Part shown: one piece after another, positions 35,026 through 47,179 of the stretch
Layout of the letters: every line of letters starts with the position of its first letter
Position numbering within the stretch: the stretch's first letter is position 1
Assembly (NCBI GenBank): GCA_963513935.1
Contig: OY740769.1
Span: forward strand, 109,967,762 to 110,031,761
Direction of reading: 5' to 3'
Origin: Aphrophora alni
Taxonomy: Eukaryota; Arthropoda; Insecta; Hemiptera; Aphrophoridae
Length of the DNA: 64,000 bases
Made by a program: the position numbers and the translations under genes
The notes under the pieces: generated by a model
Told to the model about the DNA's origin: nothing
The model's database searches: none
What the model saw: the letters and a program-made list of their open reading frames with translations, nothing else

Positions 35026-37493
35026 TTAATAATGTGATGAGTATGATGATCCGTGATAAGCTGGTGCGGCGTACTTCACTACAGGAGCTGCGTACTTGAC
35101 TACAGGAGCTGCGTACTTGACTACAGGTGCGGCATGATAAACAGGAGCTTGTGCTGGGTGTTGGTTGTGTTCCCTGTGAACAACAGCGTTGAATCCGTTG
35201 TGAGGATCAGCTGTATACTCTACAGTTCTCTTGGAACCGTCAGGTTCGATCAGGCTGTAGCTACCGTGGACAACATCTCCTTCGCGGCTTTCGGACTGGC
35301 TCTTGACATCACCGGTGTGTCCATCGTGTACGCTGTATTCGAACTTGTATTGTGGATGAGGATCATAAGGCTCTTCTCTGTAGGATACATGTCCACCATA
35401 TCCGCCATGTCCACCACCATATCCGCCATATTGAGGAAGTGCTGACACAGCAGCTATCAATGCGCAGATTGGAAGGATAAACTGCACATAAGAATTATTT
35501 TATTTTATATTATTTTATTTCATATATAAAAAAATTAATTACAAGGATTACATCTAAATATAGATTTTGTTAATTTTTAAGTAAAAAAGCGCATCTTATG
35601 TTCACGTTTAAGAAAATGTTTTTGTACAAAATATTTATTTTATTTTTTATTGTAATTTTTAAACGCCATATTCAAACCCCCTTTATTAATTTTGTAACAT
35701 TTCTTTTCGTCAGAAGGATAACTCTTGGGGAAAACTCATTATATCCACAATGAGTCATACCCTGAACAAAATATTAAGTACTCTTTTTAAAAATTATCCT
35801 GGAAAAATGATGCATTAAAAATTATTGGTTATTACTTTTTTTACATATATTTGTTGTATAAAATATATTGGGCCAGATTATGGAGAAAAATAACTTTACC
35901 ACTGTCATATCTTTTCACTTTAAAATCAAAAAGATAATTATCTAATGAGCAATAAAATTAGTCATTCAATTTATCTCAGGAAAATAAGTTTTTCATTTTT
36001 CCTGAGATGAATTATTTCTACTGTGTTAAACTTTGTATTATTGAGTAGCTGTTCACTTATTATCTTGATATTAAAAATAAATGTAAAATTAAACAACATT
36101 CAAATATCTTAGAAACTTTTGTAAAAAATACAAGTGAACTGAATTTTAATATTGACGGCTCTGCTGAATTGTCTCATCTCTTTGCACGACACTTTAAATT
36201 TTATTTGTATTATGGACTAATTTGTAGGTTATAAATCAATATTCTTCTGCTTACTGGTAACGTAACCTAACCTAACCTTATTTGTTGGATTCTGTTGTAT
36301 TATTAGCGGCAGAATCTAATATTCACTGTAAGATCTACATTTAAGAAATTATTCCCAAATAATAAAACGTGTCATTCTGTAGAATTATCTAAGTGGAAAT
36401 TCACAGAAATAGTGTGTGTTATTAGTTTTGTAAAATTTAACAACGGTTTTGTTTCAAATCTAGCGTAAATAATTGTCCTACTATTTTTTTTTTCCACAAG
36501 CGGAGGTTTCTCTTTCCTACAAAATTACGAAGCCATATAATGTGTAACTAAACATATTTAACCTTGACTCAATTTTTACTTGAAGTTCGTCCAATGAAAG
36601 TAAAATTTATCGAAAAAAATACCACGTATATTAAAACTTCCTGCAGTCGTGATGAATTGAATAGAAATAATTTAATTTTTAAATTTCTAAATTAGAAAAT
36701 ATTGATAAAAATAAAATAAAATATATATTTATTCAATACAATAAGTCGATATAAATGTTGTATTATCAGTAGAACAAATTATAGTTTACATGGGACGACA
36801 TATGTAGATTTGGCCGACGCGAACAAGTATTTGATTAGTCATAATAAAATTAATGTGTTTTATAATACCACTCAATTAAAAAAAAAATAAAAAAATAAAA
36901 ATATTACTTTGAAGTTTAAAATTCAATCTTATTGGTTCAAGCATGAGTTGTTATACATATATAATTTATACATATTTGTAATATCTCTTTATTTTTATAG
37001 AAATTTAAATGACTTTTTACAAGTTTGGTAATTAGTTGTAGTTATTCATTTATTATATAATATAAATTTAATAATAATAATACTTAATAATTTAATACAT
37101 TATTTAAATGTGTGCGTGTTCGTATGTACTGTATGTGTCATTTATTGATATTATCCATATCAAGTATATGTCTTTATAAATTAAAAATATATAAATATTT
37201 ATAGATCATTTTTTGCTATTTTTTGTAGAAAAATATATATTACAGCTTTATTTAACTTTTATTTTCATTAATACATTCCTATGTTTTTATTTATATAATT
37301 TAATATTTTTCTCAATTTGCCTTTTATTTATGAAAATAATTAAACTTGTTTCATAACAACTACTACTTATACCACTCAATTAGGTGTTCCAATATTGATT
37401 AAATATTACACAACCCCAAATGATTATGTAGGAGAAGTAATGTATTTTTTTAATTAAGTGAATAGTTGTAGCAATAAATACCTTAACTGCCAT
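35026..37493 (-). CDS. RR-2 cuticle protein (about 155 aa)
   Basis: Exon 1 (37482-37493) encodes MAVK, the only member here with Val at position 3, with a GTATTT donor. Exon 2 (35026-35481) follows TTATGTGCAG in phase 0 and ends TAA. Intron of 2.0 kb, the longest in the set. Signal peptide [18 protein letters not shown], then a Gly/Tyr/His stretch ([12 protein letters not shown]), the RR-2 region ([65 protein letters not shown]), and a tail with three tandem APVVKYA units ending SSYSSHY. The mature protein is identical to that of the 53008 gene. AATAAA lies at 34909-34914. Predicted secreted chitin-binding protein of hard cuticle. Confidence 0.94.
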
Positions 37494-37548
37494 GTTGCTA
37501 TGACGAATAGAATCCTGTTAGTGATAGCAACAGAAGCCTGGTCCGCTA

Positions 37549-37599
37549 TTTTATACTTTTCTGAATTCAATAACAAAAGTCGAGTAATGTCCTTTCACT
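37549..37599 (-). promoter_or_regulatory. Core promoter of the 35026-37493 cuticle gene
   Basis: TATAAAA at 37549-37555 and AGTGAAAGG at 37591-37599. The sequence between closely resembles the 44806 promoter, including a CGACTTTTATT-like block (here with TGTTATTG). Confidence 0.75.
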
Positions 37600-40500
37600 G
37601 CGGGTTGGTCAATCTGGTCACTTGATTTTGTGGTTTAATAATATTGTCGTAGGCATTATTTTGTACTGATAAAAACCATTTACTATGGACAAATAATAGC
37701 TATGTTAATAAAATATATTTGCAAACTTGTCCTTTTATCTTAATTTCTTATCTGTGTGGGGGAGTGCCATTAATTCAATATTTTACCTGAATTTGCTACT
37801 TTCATATACAATTTTGCAAATATATATTATTTACATTGTCTTTTAGTTATTTAAATGTCATATAGTATTTAACCACTAATTCACAGTGTTCACACTTATT
37901 TTTCATGGGGTAAATTAATTTGTCTAAAGTTTTATTAAATTTAATATTCGTCTTTATTTAAATTGACTCTTGATCGTATTTTAAACAAATTTTAATTTAA
38001 AAATTAAAAAATTTAATATATAATATTTCTATCCTATAATTTAACAGATTGTTGGGTCTACGTCTTCTACACAATAGTACTCTACTGGTTAAAATCTGAA
38101 TTCGGATTTTTACTTCATTGACCCAAAGAAGGTTAAGGAATTTTGTTTTGTAATAACTTCCCTAATATTCGTTAAATAAATATAGTACAGAGTTTTTTTT
38201 ATATATGTACACTCAGGAAAAAATAATTTGTTCAAGAAAATCTCAATATAAATTTCGTTGTTAATATTTAAGAAAAAAAATCATTTATGACGATTGTCGG
38301 TTTTGTGACATTTGAGGTATGATTTAGGTTACACATTGTCATAACTACTTTTGTAAAATGTGATGGTATTTTGAGAAGGTTGGCTACTTAACGGTTGTAG
38401 TGTTTTAGCGATAATTTCCGATTCAATATTAGTAGGAAGAAACTAAAATTGCAGGTTCCCCTAAATGATTATATATCATACGTTAGAGACATTCTGCTGC
38501 ACCTCGAAAATTCCTACATTCGAATTTAGATTTTTTTAAATAAATGGTGTCTAAATGCCATTTTTTTGGACTTTTATCTTACGACTAGCATTCTGTATGG
38601 AGAACTTTGGAAGTGAATATGATTAGTTAACATTCTTTTTGACTACGTTTAAATGAAATAGGTTTCTTTCAATGCAATCCTTAAAGTTTGTTTTGCAAAA
38701 CCTATTTCATATTCAAAACACTAAGTACCAAATGTACCAAATTTAACCAAATGTGCCTAACCATAGTAAGCGTAAATTCACATTTCTCAAAAATACGGAT
38801 GTACGAGAAGTGATCAGTACGTTAAGTTGTGCTATGACTAAACTGAATGTAATCAAAACCATTAGGGCTGATTTTGAGAAAATCTAGCTCACTCCAAGTT
38901 TCATCAACAACGGATTTCCCCTGTTCCAGATTGGATTACAGAGAGATTTTGTAAGGTTATTAGTTTCGTTTGACTCGGAGGGAGAAGGACCCGAAACAGA
39001 TTAAAGCAAAAATATTTTATCAATTTTTGGTATGACTGATTTCCTTTCTTATTGTAAATGATAAAAAGTAAAAACCTATTTTTAATGTATTTTATACAAA
39101 ATAGATAAGGTCAACTGATAATGGTGAAAGAAAATAATAGATGATGTTTTTTACAATAAAAAATAATTAATTAATGACCATGAGTTATTCTGCTCAATAT
39201 CAATAGAAGAAGTATGGGATAAGAGGAATTTGAGTTGGCGTTTAGCCAAATTTCATGGAATGTAGAGTTTACTATTAGTTACGTATGGTATGACTATTCC
39301 TCAAATTATTGATCTGAAAATTTCAGAATGGCAGAAATTTTATACAGTTTTTCCCTGGTTCCTTTATGGTATTTACAATAAAAAATTAAAATCATTGTGT
39401 TTGTCGTTAAAAGAGCAAAATATAGTTTTTTTTTTAAATATTCCTCATTTAAAAAAAATTATCAACCGCCATTTTGAAAATAAAGAAAACAATGGTTTGG
39501 TTTTGGTATAGTGGTTATATAAAAATGCATATTATAAATCTGGACTCTTTTTGAAAAACACGAAAAACGAAGAGATTTTGACATATATTTACGGAAACGT
39601 TTTTCTTTATTTTTGTAGATACAATCGTTCTAAAGTTGGCTGCTTACAATTTCGAACCACTCTGTATACAGGTCTTAGTAGAGATATGTATAACCTCCTT
39701 AAATTATAATCGATTGTTAGTTATACTTATTTAACAACACACATTTACGCACTTTTAAAGAGTGCAAGTGCGAACAACGTAACTTTAATATGTGTAAAAA
39801 GGAAAGTTCTGAGTCTAGTCGCACTCATTGCTGCATTAGTCGTCTCTTAAATGACCGGTGCAAAATTAGAATTAGTTACAAATTATATAAGTGAAGGTAT
39901 TAATATGCTCCGTGTCCCTCAACCCGTAAAGAATTTGGGTTAATTTTAAGCCTCTTCCTACTAACATTTCCTGTGAAACGTATGTAATTAGTTTAGCAAT
40001 ATTTCCGCCGATTTCCGAAGGCGTTGCCATCATGTGCTCTCTTCCGTGTGCATAACTAAACTGATTTTAGGTTTTTATTCGTTTTATTCTTCGTAAGTTG
40101 TAGAGATAGTTACAATCTTAATAATAAATAAAATCAATGTTGAGATATTTTGGTATTTAGGTCATCTAAAAGAGTTCCAATAAACTAGAAACTAGTGTTT
40201 TTTTTTGTTTTTTTTTATATAACCGCAAATCTTTGTATTCATCGGCTATGTGTTTACCTATTTGATACTATTTTTTGTCAAATTTCAAGTTTGACTTATG
40301 GATTAAACCACAAAATTTATTTTTCTCGTCATCTAAATATTATTATAAATTTAATGTACCTTTAGAAATCAAGCAGAATCTATTTGTCATTATAATCCAG
40401 AAAATTGTTATGTATTAAAGAAAGAAGGTGAAAATGAACTATGGCCTTTCCCTTTAAAATTTATTTATCTAGAAATTAACTTCAAAAATTCTGATGAGCT

Positions 40501-41084
40501 GTGGAATTTAATTACTACAACCAATATATCATTGAAAGAAAATTACAGTTTACTGGTCATTTCGCAAAAACAATAATGGATTCTGACCACGTCGAAGTTT
40601 ATTTTAGTAATTTCAGAACTGTTTTGATCCATGATTGACTTTTCCTTTTGGTTGATTATTTGGTTTTGTTATTAACTATTAACTTACGTATTTCACCAAT
40701 ATTTGGTTCAAATCAAGTGTATTTTATAAAGGTGTCCAAGTTTTCTAATATTAAAAAAATTCTCGAATAATTCTTTACTTGTATAATCTGACTCGTTAAA
40801 TAGTAGTCACAAAATTAGGAGAAAAAAGTGATTTGAATTTTTGTTGGTTTTCAGTCAAATTTAGCAAATTAGTTAAATTATTCTATTCGTTAAACAAGAT
40901 TGTTATTTAAAATAAATTTTCAAATAATTTCAAAATGCTTTTTGAAACTGTTCTACTAGTGTGTAATTGTGTGTAACTTGACAATCAGCATGATGTATTA
41001 ATGAGATCAAAGTAACAATCGGATGTACAATTAAAGATTGTAAAATCATTGTAAAAACTCATTCATTCACTCATCCCCAAAAGT

Positions 41085-41155
41085 ATTCGTCACCAAAAAA
41101 GTCAGTTCGGTAGTTGTTAATAAAAAAATAACGAAGTATGGACGCCGTCTTATTT
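41085..41155 (+). repeat. Diverged repeat, copy 1 (partner near 42888-42950)
   Basis: Shares with the later region, in the same order, CCCCAAAA, GTTCGG-type and TTGT(T/C)AATAAAA blocks and a closing CGCCGTCTTA. Boundaries uncertain. Confidence 0.45.
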
Positions 41156-41882
41156 ATTTGCTTGTGCTTGTGCTATAAACACGCCCTCAGCATAGATTAT
41201 ATTCCAGATTGTAATGGCGGCTGTTTTCCCCAATTATTCCTGAACCCTAATATATTTTTATTTAGGATTTTGCATACGAGTTTGGGTCATCACCTTTTTC
41301 AAAAATTTGAAGGAAATCAGTAGGGTTGATTTTGAAACATTAACTATTTTATTATAACCTCACGACCGATTTGTTAAGTTTTAACCGATAATTAACCTTC
41401 TTTTTTTTAAAGATAGCAACACAATACGTTGTGTTTCGACCCTTAGCGGCTACATCTGAGAAAAATAACTACGTATATATGAGAAAGTGAAAACATCAAA
41501 ACAAATTATCGTCCTTTTGTGTCATGGAAGTAGAGTAATAAACACACCACTTAATTTTATTAAGTTAATTATTCCACAACGCGCAACAGTCGAAAGCTCA
41601 AGGTATCTGGGTCGATAACATTATTTGGTTCAATGGATGAAGTTTATTGTTCGCTTGACAAGGTCGATTTTCTTGTCGATATCCATTGCGTTGCTCTTGA
41701 TATTGTACTTTCCTTATTACGTTCAGATATCGTTGGACCTTGATGCGAATTTCTATTTATCTTATAATATAAATGTTATATTTGTGACGAGAGTAAGAAC
41801 TTAAAATATGTCTGGAGTAACTTAAAATATTAATACGTAACGATTTTATCAGAATTGTATACACAATATGAATATTAAATTT

Positions 41883-42157
41883 TATTTTATAATCATCACT
41901 TGACATTTTTTTTATTACGAAAAATATTGGCCTATAAAATTATTTTATAATCATTACTTGACTTTTTTGAATTACGAAAAATATGGCCTATAAAATTATT
42001 TTAAATCATCACGACATTTTTGTATTACGAAAAGTATTGGCTTATATAATTATTTTATAATCATCACTGGACCATTTTATATTACGAAAAATATTGGCCT
42101 AGCCTATACAGTTATTTTATGATCATCACTTGACATTTTTGTATTACGAAAAATATT
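41883..42157. repeat. 54-62 bp tandem repeat, five copies
   Basis: Copies start near 41883, 41941, 41997, 42051 and 42113. Each has TATTTTA(T)AATCATCACTTGAC followed by TATTACGAAAAATATTGGCC-like sequence. Copies differ by small indels and substitutions. Confidence 0.85.
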
Positions 42158-42887
42158 GTAATACTTGTCATAATTAAATTAAAATTTACATTTTCTATAA
42201 ATCGGCTTTACCGATGTTTATGAATTCGTTCAAATATATTCCGGCTTAAGGTAGATGGGTTAAAACGCCCTTATATCAAAAGCGTATTAGAACAGGTGAT
42301 CATGTTTCGCTTAGCTCAACTCATTAATTACTTTATATAATACAGTCGTACACACTGTAGGACGTTTCCTTAGATTTACCTTATTTAGAAGAGCTTCACT
42401 GTGTGCATTGAAAAAACTGAACACAATAAAGGTCTTTTCGATTTCATATTTATGCCTTTCTGTTTGTTTTTGTAATGAAGTCTAGTTGATTTCATGCATG
42501 TACTTTTTGTTCCACACTCTTTTGTATAGGTTTTTATTTATACAATTTTTCTTCGATATTTCTGATAGGACTATACCCACTTGAGTGGAATTTAGGTTTA
42601 GTAGTTATTTCCATGCTTGTTTCTATGAGTATTAGTGTTTATGTATGTAATGTATATATGTATTTCTATAAAGGTGTATTTCCTTAAACTTAGGACAATT
42701 CATTTTTTTTTATACATAATATGGCCCCTGCAATTGAATATATGACCTGTTGGTGATGCTTTTGCAACCATTTTCTATCATTTAAATATATACGCATTTT
42801 ATATATAGTATATGTTATATCATTGTATCATTCTTGCAAAAAATCTTTACTATATATACTCCTTGATCCAAATACATCCTCTCCCCA

Positions 42888-42950
42888 AAAATGCCGGTTC
42901 AGAAATTGTCAATAAAAGAGTAAAAATTAACCATAACCGCCGTCTTAGAA
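42888..42950 (+). repeat. Diverged repeat, copy 2 (partner near 41085-41155)
   Basis: Counterpart of the 41085 copy; ends CCGCCGTCTTA. No coding signal. Confidence 0.45.
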
Positions 42951-43084
42951 TATTACAAAATCAAGTCAAGAGGTTTCGATGAAATTTTTATGAAATGGTG
43001 ACAATTATTGTCTGAACTATTGTAGGAAACAGCAAGTAAAATAAAATACGTGTTTAGAGTAATTTGGAATGTACCGTTTATATT

Positions 43085-43345
43085 TTCACAGTGACTCGAA
43101 TGATAGTCATGTTATTGACAAAAACCCGAAAACATTATTTCTTGGTAATTGTCTACAACACCCAAGACTTTTTTAGGTCTACTAAAACTAATTTTTTTTT
43201 AAATTCCGAAAATGTTTAATAAGAATAACAAAATCCATTTATCTAATTTCAGTTTCATAGATTTCATAATCTTGACTGTTGTAGAGAATTACCAAGAAAT
43301 TATGTTTTCAGTTTTGTCGATAATTCGATTTTCCTTCAAGCTACA
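43085..43345. mobile_element. Foldback/MITE-like element
   Basis: Clear inverted arms at about 43111-43168 and 43269-43326, sharing CGAAAACAT(T/A)ATTTCTTGG and TAATTGTCTACAACA-type sequence with a few mismatches. Weaker pairing extends outwards about 20-30 bp. The centre is about 100 bp and non-coding. Target duplication not resolved. Confidence 0.7.
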
Positions 43346-44805
43346 GTAAATATACAAAACCATTGCGTTTGTCATTAAAAAGGGAACTTTATTGTATCTC
43401 TTTTAAATTGTTTTATTAGGTTAACAGTTTTTGAAATATTCGATATTACAAATTTAAACGGCAACCATTTTGAAAATATACGAAATAAATTCTTTTTTTT
43501 TGTAGACGTGTATACCAAATCTGAACTCAATAGCCCATCTATTTCCAAAGTTATAACAATTTTGTAAAAAAACAAAATGGCGGATAGACGGAAAACTAAA
43601 CAAGACAGGATTATATATTAAATGATACTTCTAGTATATTATTCAATTCCTGTAGGTTGCTCGATTTATTTTTGGACACTGTATATTACTAGAATAGCGA
43701 GTAAATTAGACATTTAGCTACCAAAATAACTGACATAAAATATATGCTAATAATCACAATTTTCTGTTCCATTTTATTAAAATTGTATTATATTTGAATA
43801 AACTAAGGTTTACCTTACAAATTTTGTAGTCAATATTAATATTCAGACAAATTGGTTAGCAAATCTGTGCCATAATGGTCGTTTTTCGGAGATGCCTTCT
43901 TATTTTTGGGTTTACTAAACAAAAACTTATTTTGTGCAGTTAGTGATATGTACCAAAACCTGGCGATAATGAAACCAATGTGATTGTTAGAAAAAAGTTG
44001 AACCACACGTTAAAAAAATAATCTCTTCCTATTAAGTATGTGTGTTTTATTTCAGACGCTGTTCAGGTTCTTAAAATTGCTCTGACTTAAGTCCACCATT
44101 AATATGGTGCCGATTTTGAAATATTTGTTAATTTTTATGCGATCTAAATTGGTAACACATATTTTTCCATTGTCTCTATGTTGAATTTGTCAATGAAAAT
44201 TTGTAATTGCATGTTCTAAATCGCTGTTTTTCCTTCATGCGGTTTATGGAATTTTATATATCAAATTTCAGGTATATAAGTGTACATCATTTTCTACCAT
44301 AGATGCACACGAATGAAAACATGAATTTCCAATTGATTGGCTTACGAAACTCTAAATATCTTTATGTTTATTCTGATATCTAAGAATGTACTTCATAACA
44401 GATATATATAATTCCCTAAAATAACTCTAATATAAAATATCATTAACTTTTATAGTACATTTTTTAATATAATTATTTATCAACTGTTTAAAAGAAAATA
44501 CAATTAAAATCTATCTCTATCTTGTCATTTCTCTTTCTGGTGTATTTTTAATGTTTCCACCCACCCCTCCACCTTATTACAATTTTTTTTTTTTTACTTT
44601 GAAATACTGGTATGATCGTAAAGTTAATGGCGTAACATTAGTGGAATGACTATTTAAATTTTTAATAAGTTCCCAAATAAATTAAAAGTACCATTTTAGT
44701 TTTATAAATATTTATTTATCAAAACTATGTACAAAATAAAACAAGAACTAGTTGAGTTGATGAGGTGTGGTGGATGATTATGAGGTCGTGTGGTTGTTAG
44801 TATTA

Positions 44806-47068
44806 CTAATAATGAGAAGAGTATGAAGATCCATGGTAAGCTGGTGCTGCGTACTTCACTATGGGTGCTGCGTACTTCACGACAGGTGCTGCGTATTTGA
44901 CTACAGGTGCTGCGTGGTAAACAGGAGCTTGTGCCGGGTGTTGGTTGTGTTCCCTATGAACAACAGCGTTGAATCCATTATGAGGGTCAGCTGTATATTC
45001 TACAGTCCTCTTGGAACCATCAGGCTCTACCAGGCTGTAGCTACCGTGGACAACATCTCCTTCGCGGCTTTCGGACTGGCTCTTGACATCACCGGTGTGT
45101 CCATCATGTACGCTGTATTCGAACTTGTATTGTGGATGAGGATCATAAGGCTCTTCCCTGTAAGCTACGTGTTTGGCTGGAGCGGCATAAGCGACTGGAG
45201 CATGACCATACCCACCGTAGCTGCCATATTGAGCAGTGACTGCTGCTATTAAGGCGCAGATAGGAAGAATAAGCTGCAGAACATAATTATCATATTACTT
45301 GTTTTACAGAGAAATAAACTAGATTATGAACAGTATAAAACCATAATTAGTTTTCAAAGCACGAGTGAATTATTTTTATGAATAACATCCTAAGGTAAAA
45401 ATTGAAAATTTGTTTCATATCGGATTAGCTTTTTTCCATCACAGATACAAGTTGGTATGTATACCAGCTCTTGATTTTATGAAGTGAATGTTTTATGTTT
45501 AATTGTATGGTGTTGTGTAAAAATTAATTAATTAAAACTAATTCAAAAGAAATACGTGCAAGGTGAAATCATGAGGTTAGTTACGTTTGATTACATATGA
45601 AACTATGTCTATATGTTTCTGATTGTATTAATTCTAACATAGTTACTGCATTCACTATTCTTAAATTAAGTTCTTTATTTTATTTTATTTTTATGTAAGA
45701 CAAACTATATAATTTTGTTTTAAATTTCTTAGGATGAAGTCAATAGTAAACACTTTATAAATATCTTATATTGTATATGTTTGATTTTCAAATTTTACTA
45801 ATAATATTATTTTGTTACAATTAGTTGTAAATTACTCGTTAATGACTCAGGGTGGTTTCTAACGATAACATTATTCATTAGTTTTATAATGTGAAGTAAG
45901 TATGAAGATATTTAGTCATTGGATTGCCGTACAACTCAGACAAGACAGGGGTTGTATCATTTGGAAAATCCCCTAAAAATGCATCGTTTTACCTTATAAC
46001 CCTCAATAATTTGTTTAGATTGTTGTTTAGTTGTTTAAACTACTCACCTTTACGTTTGACATAGATAAAGGTGAGTAATAAAAATAAAAATAAAGATTAA
46101 TTCTGAATGATTGAATTATATTTTTAAAAAAATTTTGTCATCTTACTACCCATCACCTCCTTCTTAAATGATCTCATTATTTAAGAAATTATAAATTTAT
46201 ATACAAGCTCAGCATATTTTCTTTATCTTTGTTACTGCTATTTTTGTATGTCCAATAAAGAAAACAAATGAAGGCAGATTTTTGCTATGGCCTGTCATAG
46301 ATCACACGAAGCCAGCTGATACACAACTATTTATATTGCTATTGTACATATATAATCAGTGTTTTCACTTTACAAGTTCACTATTTATATCTTGACATTT
46401 AAAAGTTATAATAAATGTTTATCATTAGATATTCAACAATATAAATAATTTACTACGATTTATATAATATTTTGCACATTTGCAAATTAATTCTTAGTTG
46501 TACCCATGAACCCACTTCGGTACTAGAAGTAAATTATTATTAAGCCAATGCGTTATACATTTAGATTTTTTTATTAAATTATAAACATTTGTAGTAAATC
46601 AAATTATTAAGAATTTATTGATTTTCTATATGTTGAAAATTTAACATTGTGTGCAATAATTAAAATCTATTTACCTTGATTATTTGTTATTTTAAATTGA
46701 AACACTATAGTAATTGAAGATTCAATAATTGCGAAGGTTTAAGTTTAAAATGGACAACGACATCAAAGATAGGATACTTTAATTAAAACAAAAATAATAA
46801 ATTTTCTCTTTTAAAGTAACAAATTGGTGAATTTGATTAAACAGGGAATGTTTTGTTATCTATTAATAGACGTTAATATTTCAGTACAATTTATATTAAC
46901 TGATAGATTATGATATTACTAAAACGTTTGTAAGTTATACAGCACAGCTTATTTTAATATGGTAATATGTAGTTAAAGTTGGAAAATATTTAGCTATTCT
47001 TGAAAAAAAAAATTTTAGTAACACTTATTTTAATAATTATTTCAGCCCAACTGTACCTTAAATGCCAT
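44806..47068 (-). CDS. RR-2 cuticle protein (about 159 aa)
   Basis: Exon 1 (47057-47068) encodes MAFK with a GTACAG donor; exon 2 (44806-45273) follows TTCTGCAG in phase 0 and ends TAG. Exon 2 has no early ATG, so only the two-exon model gives a complete protein. Signal peptide [18 protein letters not shown], then [20 protein letters not shown], a longer Ala/Pro insert than its neighbours. The RR-2 region follows ([58 protein letters not shown]), then three [14 protein letters not shown] repeats and SSYSSHY. Its core matches the 35026 and 53008 genes apart from Val for Ile after SYSL. The intron (1.78 kb) contains a short reverse-transcriptase-like fragment at 45921-46007. AATAAA lies at 44711-44716. 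Confidence 0.93.
45921..46007 (+). pseudogene. Short reverse-transcriptase-like fragment (non-LTR type)
   Basis: One frame reads [20 protein letters not shown] followed by LITLN. This resembles the LN-x-x-KT-x-x-x-x-F segment downstream of the YxDD box in non-LTR retrotransposon reverse transcriptases. Only about 29 codons remain and no YxDD box is present. It lies antisense inside the first intron of the 44806 cuticle gene. The match is suggestive, not conclusive. Confidence 0.4.
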
Positions 47069-47124
47069 GTTGCTAAGCCGAACAAAACTTAGATACTGAT
47101 AGCAACAGAAGCCAGTTCGGCTTA

Positions 47125-47175
47125 TTTTATACTTTTCCTAATTCGATAATAAAAGTCGATCAATGTCCTTTCACT
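47125..47175 (-). promoter_or_regulatory. Core promoter of the 44806-47068 cuticle gene
   Basis: TATAAAA at 47125-47131 and AGTGAAAGG at 47167-47175, with 36 bp between them, the same as in the 35026 gene. Confidence 0.75.
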
Positions 47176-47179
47176 GGGA

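Larger units (their letters stand above)
37605..44700. other. Intergenic, long and AT-rich; repeats only
   Basis: No gene recognised over about 7 kb. Contents are the tandem repeat at 41883-42157, a foldback element at 43085-43345, and a pair of diverged repeats near 41085 and 42888. ORFs at 39290, 41138 and 43375 have no domain features. Phrases such as CCGCCATTTTGAAAATA (39468) and GGCAACCATTTTGAAAATA (43460) suggest further old repeat copies. Confidence 0.5.

Noticed and set aside
36263..36280. CCTAA/TTAGG runs (also near 1987 and 49940)
   Set aside because: Only two or three units, far too short to be interstitial telomere arrays.
45887..45908. Sequence like the SSHY-coding end of cuticle exon 2 inside the intron of the 44806 gene
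   Set aside because: Similarity covers only about 20 bp with indels; too short to call a pseudogene.
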